Shown: one piece after another, positions 8,497 to 11,708 of the stretch | Numbering within the stretch: the stretch's first letter is position 1 | Layout of the letters: each line of letters opens with the position of its first letter | Origin: Chromera velia | Taxonomy: Eukaryota; Sar; Chromeraceae | Length of the DNA: 11,708 bases | Direction of reading: 5' to 3' | NCBI GenBank assembly: GCA_018398765.1 | Contig: JAHBMJ010003150.1 | Location: forward strand, 1 to 11,708 | Program-made: the position numbers and the translations under genes | The notes under the pieces: generated by a model | The model's database searches: none | Told to the model about the DNA's origin: nothing | Seen by the model: only the letters and a program-made list of their open reading frames with translations

Positions 8497-8656
8497 GACG
8501 GAAAGAGCCGAGTTATGTGGGATCGCACTGATCTTTGAAGGACTCCTGGCTTGGTTCGTTCAGTAATCTGAAGACAGCCAGGCAACACGCGTTCCGACCA
8601 GAAAAGAAATCACGAAGGGGGGGGACACACCGGTGCACTCTGTTCCCTTAGGGAGG

Positions 8657-8732
8657 ATGTTGGTGAACTGGAGCTGTGCCTTCACATTTCTCCTGGGCGT
8701 CCTGCCGGTGTCATGTCTGAGAGACACCACGG
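8657..8732 (+). other. First exon, signal-peptide-like N terminus
   Basis: From ATG 8657 the exon reads MLVNWSCAFTFLLGVLPVSC followed by LRDTT, then a strong donor G|GTGAGT at 8732/8733. The hydrophobic core of about 13 residues and the small residues at VSC fit a cleavable ER signal or, in an alga with a complex plastid, the first half of a bipartite targeting sequence. There is no acidic or basic residue before the core. Linkage to the downstream phosphatase exon is inferred from matching phases. Confidence 0.55.
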
Positions 8733-11708
8733 GTGAGTGCCTCGACTCTCTCTACCCCCTCGTTTTGTTCTGCTCTGGTGTTGCGTCTCTCTCCTGCATT
8801 TCCGTCTCCCTCTTCCTGTTGCACTTTTCCCCTTTCCGTCTTCGCCCAAGCTGCGTACCTTCGACTTCAGAGACCCCTACTGTATGAGATCTGACATTTG
8901 GTACGCGGATGCTCACATGGACCGCTGAAAGAGTGGGCCTCAACTGTCCGTCCTTTGATGGTTTCGGGTGCCCGAGTGTATGCGTTATTCTGCAGTCTTA
9001 TCGCTTAGAGTACCTTGGTTCCTCCCTGCCTGTCCGCCTGTCTCTGTGTGCATGCCTGTCTCTCTCTCTCTTTGTCTGCGTGCATGCCTGCGTATGCATG
9101 CAGGGTTCATCGGCTCCCTTCACTTGAGTTCCCGTGGACAGAGACGGGGGGGGCGCCTCGCGGCAGAGCCGGTCAGTGAGCACAACGGGGGATCTGATCT
9201 GAGGGGGGGGGAACAACCACGAGCGGCACGGAGAGAGTCAGAGGAGAACGAGAGCAGAGAGGGGAAGGGTGAGAAGCAGCAGTGGTTTTGAGTGTGTTCT
9301 GTTCCCTGAAGCGCGCTTTGCTGTTCGGTTTGCAGCCCTCTGCCCTCGCCTTCACTCACTATCCGTGTCCTTTTTTCGGGTAAAACGGCATGCAATCTCA
9401 CCTTGGTTGTGCATGACAGGACGCAGGCAGGCAGGCAGGCCAAATGCATTCATGAAATCCGTTCGCTGCTTCCCTCTCTGCAGGGCGACGATGACGATCT
9501 CGACTGGCTGTTCGATACCACGGTCAGGAATGCAGCTTCCTTCCAAAACGAAACGATCTGGATGTGTCAAGTGGCTGGCTGTCTTCTGCATGAGGTCTCT
9601 CTGTCTCAGTGTGCTCTTTCTTTTTCGAAACTTGGCGAAGGAAGGGTGGAAGGAGGAGATGAAAGAGAGACAAGAAACTGTCTGTCTGTCTCTCAACATG
9701 TCTTGCCAGTCGGCATCTTCTGTTTTTGCCTCCGGCGGCTTCATTCTATGTCGAGGGAGGCTCTTCGCCTCCGTTCACACACACTAATGTTTTTCTTTCT
9801 TTTGTTGAGGAATCTATCTCTGCATGAATCACAGAGAGAGCGCGCGGGGGGAAAAGAAATGCAAAAAAAAGAGGGAGGGAGGCTGAGAGATTCATTCCTG
9901 TACTTCGCTCGCAGCATGTGCAAAGGAAGCGAGCACCGCAGGTAGGTTCGATTCTTGTTCTCATGATCATGTTTTTGTTTGTTTGTTTCTGCCTGCCATT
10001 GTTGGTGTGTGTGTGCAGGAAACGTTTGATCGGAACAGCAAAGAACAAAAAAGTCGCGCCCTTGGAAGCCGCAGCTTAGTGAACCTGCGGCACGCATTGC
10101 GGCGGTCAGAGCAAAACGAGGAAGGGCGGCTGGCGGCTCTGTCGTCGACCCCGAACACGAAGGTGGGGATTCATACTGCTGCAGCGCAGCTGAGAGCAAA
10201 GAGGCAAGACCTGGCGGCATGGAGAGAGAAGGAAAAAAGGGACAAAGCGAAGGCGGCAAAGAGAGGAATAGAAGTGTTGAGGGACCCCGATTTGCTTCGC
10301 GGTGGTCTTTTTGAAGATGACTTAAGGAAGACGGAGGAGGAGACGGGAATGGGGCGTTCGGTTGGGTCGGCCTTGCTCGACCGTGCCAAAGAGATGCAAA
10401 GAATCTGGACGGGGGAGGTGAAGAAGGAAACGGAAGGGGGACCCAGAGCGGGATATGGAGACGCAGGGGTAATGGCTGGAATGGAGGGGGGACTCCGATA
10501 CGATCCCTTCACCCCCTACCCCGAACTTGTAGCCGGACTCCACCCCCCGCCCCCATTTGGCGGTCCCCTCCCTGATGGCTTTTGGCCTCAGCACTGTCAG
10601 GACTATTTCAAGGCCTGCGGGTTCTCTATTGACGCGTCTGGGAGACCTGTCATTTCTTCGTCTTCTCGTGTCCCCATGCAGGACAAGAAGAAGAAAAGGG
10701 GGGGTGGGGGGGGGCAGGAGGAAGGAGGAGATGAGGGTCATTACGAGACTTCCCCCCCCTCCTCAGATATGGATCTACAGATTCAGGGGCAGACACAGGC
10801 AGAGAGTATGCAGGCGTTTGAGCTCCCATTCCGAGCTAGAGTACCCTTCAAGAGGCACTACCTGTTTCGGCCCCGCGATCTGTACGGGGACCGAGAGGAT
10901 GAGAGTGAGCTCGTAGAGGAGGAAGAGGAGGAGGAAGAGGGGGAAGGGGGAGACGGCGAAGGAAAGGGGGGGGGGTTGGACGAAAGTCCGATTTTTGTTG
11001 AGAGATTGGATGGAGATGAGAAAGCAGAGAGGGCAGGAGAGGAGTCATCTCCCTCTTCGTCTGTGCAGAGAACGGAATTGAAAGCCATTCAGAGGGAGAA
11101 GGAGAGGCAAAGAGAGCGTCAAAGGGTGAAGGGGCACAAGAAACTTTTGATTCTTTGCGATATTAACGGAACGTTTTGTCTTCGACCCGGTTGGTTTGGG
11201 ACCCGCTTACACGGGTGGGAGAATGAAATTGAGCAATCGGACCGTGCGCGTTTGGGGAATTTGGGATTTTCAGATCCTTTGACGTTGTCTCGGGGTCTGT
11301 TTGGGAACTTCGAGCAATTTCTGTTCATGAGAAAATATTGGAGAGAACTCCTGACTCTCCTCTGCTTCCATCCAAGGGTGTCCTTCGCATTTTATACGTC
11401 CATCAGCAGGTCAGTCCGTCAGACAAAGAAATATCTACCAGGAGGTGTAGAGCTTTTCGCCCTGTCTTGTTTTCTCCCTGTTCTTCGGTGTGTGTTTTTT
11501 TTTTATGCTCCTGCCTCCTTGCGCACCTCTTGCTCATGCACCGTTCCCTTGGCTCGTCTTTTCGCTTCAAATGCATTTCGTCTCTTCCATCCCTTGTCTT
11601 CGTTCTTACAGACAGACAATCGACAGAAAGACAAGAGACGGAGAGACACACAGGCATAGGGGTGGAGCATAAACCATGGGAGAAATATTGTGTGTGTGGG
11701 GGGGGGGG
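8657..11708 (+). CDS. Multi-exon gene with FCP1/NIF-type phosphatase domain, 3' partial
   Basis: Proposed exons: 8657-8732, 9104-9171, 9484-9594, an optional 27-nt exon 9915-9941, and 10019-11409, continuing beyond an intron that starts at 11410. Phases agree at every junction (1, then 0, 0, 0). The small exons are inferred from splice-like borders only and are uncertain; exon 10019-11409 is solid. The N terminus looks like a signal peptide. The large exon encodes a basic, helical stretch, a Pro-rich part, Gly- and Glu-runs (around 10700 and 10913-10970), a basic R/E/K-rich segment, and then KKLLILCDINGTF and AFYTSIS, motifs I and II of HAD-type FCP1/NIF phosphatases. Only about 80 residues of that domain are present. 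The family removes phosphate from Ser/Thr, classically on the RNA polymerase II tail. Here the second motif-I Asp is Asn, so activity is doubtful. The 5' small exons might instead be a separate gene. Confidence 0.65.
8733..9103 (+). other. Putative intron 1, CT/GT-rich
   Basis: The donor is GTGAGT and the acceptor GCATGCAG. It contains (TC)6 at 9059-9070 and repeated GCATGC words (around 9050, 9082 and 9097). No gene is visible in it. Confidence 0.5.
9424..9440 (+). repeat. CAGG microsatellite
   Basis: Four CAGG units plus a C, in the putative intron before exon 9484-9594. Several CAG trinucleotides here could serve as alternative acceptors. Confidence 0.8.
9484..9594 (+). other. Candidate acidic exon of the phosphatase gene
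   Basis: After the acceptor CTCTCTGCAG the frame starts GDDDDLDWLFDTTVRN and stays protein-like through VAGCLLHE up to a weak donor GAG|GTCTCT. The preceding exon (9104-9171, phase 0 end) would use donor CCG|GTCAGT. The stronger-looking donor at 9268/9269 (G|GTGAGA) would put an immediate stop in this exon, so it was not chosen. Confidence 0.45.
11129..11409 (+). other. FCP1/NIF-like HAD phosphatase domain, N-terminal part
   Basis: Motif I is D-I-N-G-T at 11159-11173 after a hydrophobic strand (LLILC). The first Asp would be the nucleophile, but the second Asp of the usual D-x-D-x-T is Asn. Motif II is the hydrophobic strand VSFAFYTS with Thr/Ser at 11396-11401. Between them lies a large insert (11174-11375) rich in aromatic and charged residues. 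Motifs III and IV, which bind magnesium, lie beyond the window or beyond the intron starting at 11410. Confidence 0.7.
11410..11611 (+). other. Probable intron, acceptor uncertain
   Basis: Donor AG|GTCAGT at 11409/11410 is followed by a T/C-rich stretch. The first candidate acceptor is TTCTTACAG at 11611. Splicing there leads to a basic, repetitive tail ending in TAA at 11670-11672 with no phosphatase motifs III or IV, so the true acceptor may lie outside the window. Confidence 0.5.
11698..11708 (+). repeat. Poly-G run at the window end
   Basis: Eleven consecutive G follow a GT-repeat at the right edge. It could be a genuine simple repeat in an intron or downstream region, or an assembly edge; the window cannot tell. 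Confidence 0.7.

Larger units (their letters stand above)
7415..8656. promoter_or_regulatory. Divergent intergenic region between two host genes
   Basis: This stretch lies between the ATG of the minus-strand gene (7414) and the ATG of the plus-strand gene (8657), so it should hold both promoters and 5' UTRs. It contains two small hairpins (7638-7664 and 8463-8496), the 190-bp foldback element (7851-8040), a 12-bp palindrome GCAAAGCTTTGC at 8107-8118, GCATGCATGC near 8085-8094, and ACGCGT at 8206-8211, 8216-8221 and 8587-8592. Short open frames exist on both strands but look like chance. Additional 5' exons of either gene cannot be excluded. Confidence 0.55.

Noticed and set aside
9269-9787. 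Plus-strand 172-codon frame overlapping the candidate acidic exon
   Set aside because: It reads mostly through CT-rich intron-like sequence in a different phase. The alternative frame gives the more protein-like DDDDLDWLF segment and fits the splice phases.
1-11708. CRISPR array, bacterial operon or tRNA genes
   Set aside because: No regularly spaced direct repeats, ribosome-binding-site-led gene strings or tRNA cloverleaf were seen, and spliced genes indicate a eukaryote.

Overview
The window looks like nuclear DNA of a protist. Spliced genes, GT-AG introns with pyrimidine tracts, low-complexity proteins rich in acidic, Pro or Ser residues, CT/GT-rich introns and scattered GCATGC motifs would fit an alveolate, for example a chromerid alga related to Apicomplexa. 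The organism is an inference from style alone; no marker gene settles it. Nothing bacterial was seen: no rRNA or tRNA gene, no CRISPR array and no operon.

Layout. (1) Positions 1-3353, minus strand: the 5' two thirds of a Ty1/copia-type LTR retrotransposon, one continuous Gag-protease-integrase frame cut by the left window edge before reverse transcriptase. The frame is interrupted once, by a TAG near its start. (2) About 3354-4419: the retroelement leader and a probable 5' LTR region with TATA-like and AATAAA signals on the minus strand, including an island of very low GC. (3) Positions 4420-7414, minus strand: a two-exon gene for a 924-residue protein of unknown function. Its 220-nt phase-2 intron is well supported because the reading frame continues cleanly across the junction. 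(4) Positions 7415-8656: a divergent intergenic region holding a striking 190-bp foldback/MITE-like inverted repeat, two smaller near-perfect hairpins and three ACGCGT boxes. (5) From 8657 to the right edge, plus strand: a multi-exon gene. Its first exon encodes a signal-peptide-like segment. Its large exon ends in the beginning of an FCP1/NIF-type (HAD superfamily) phosphatase domain, cut by an intron and the window end.

The two host genes are transcribed away from each other and may share the promoter region at 7415-8656. The retroelement lies downstream of the minus-strand gene in the same orientation. No pathway linking the genes is visible. The observations most worth following are the nearly intact retroelement with a single stop and variant protease and integrase motifs, the foldback element in the shared promoter region, and the odd pairing of a secretory-like N terminus with a NIF-type phosphatase domain that has Asn in place of the second motif-I Asp.
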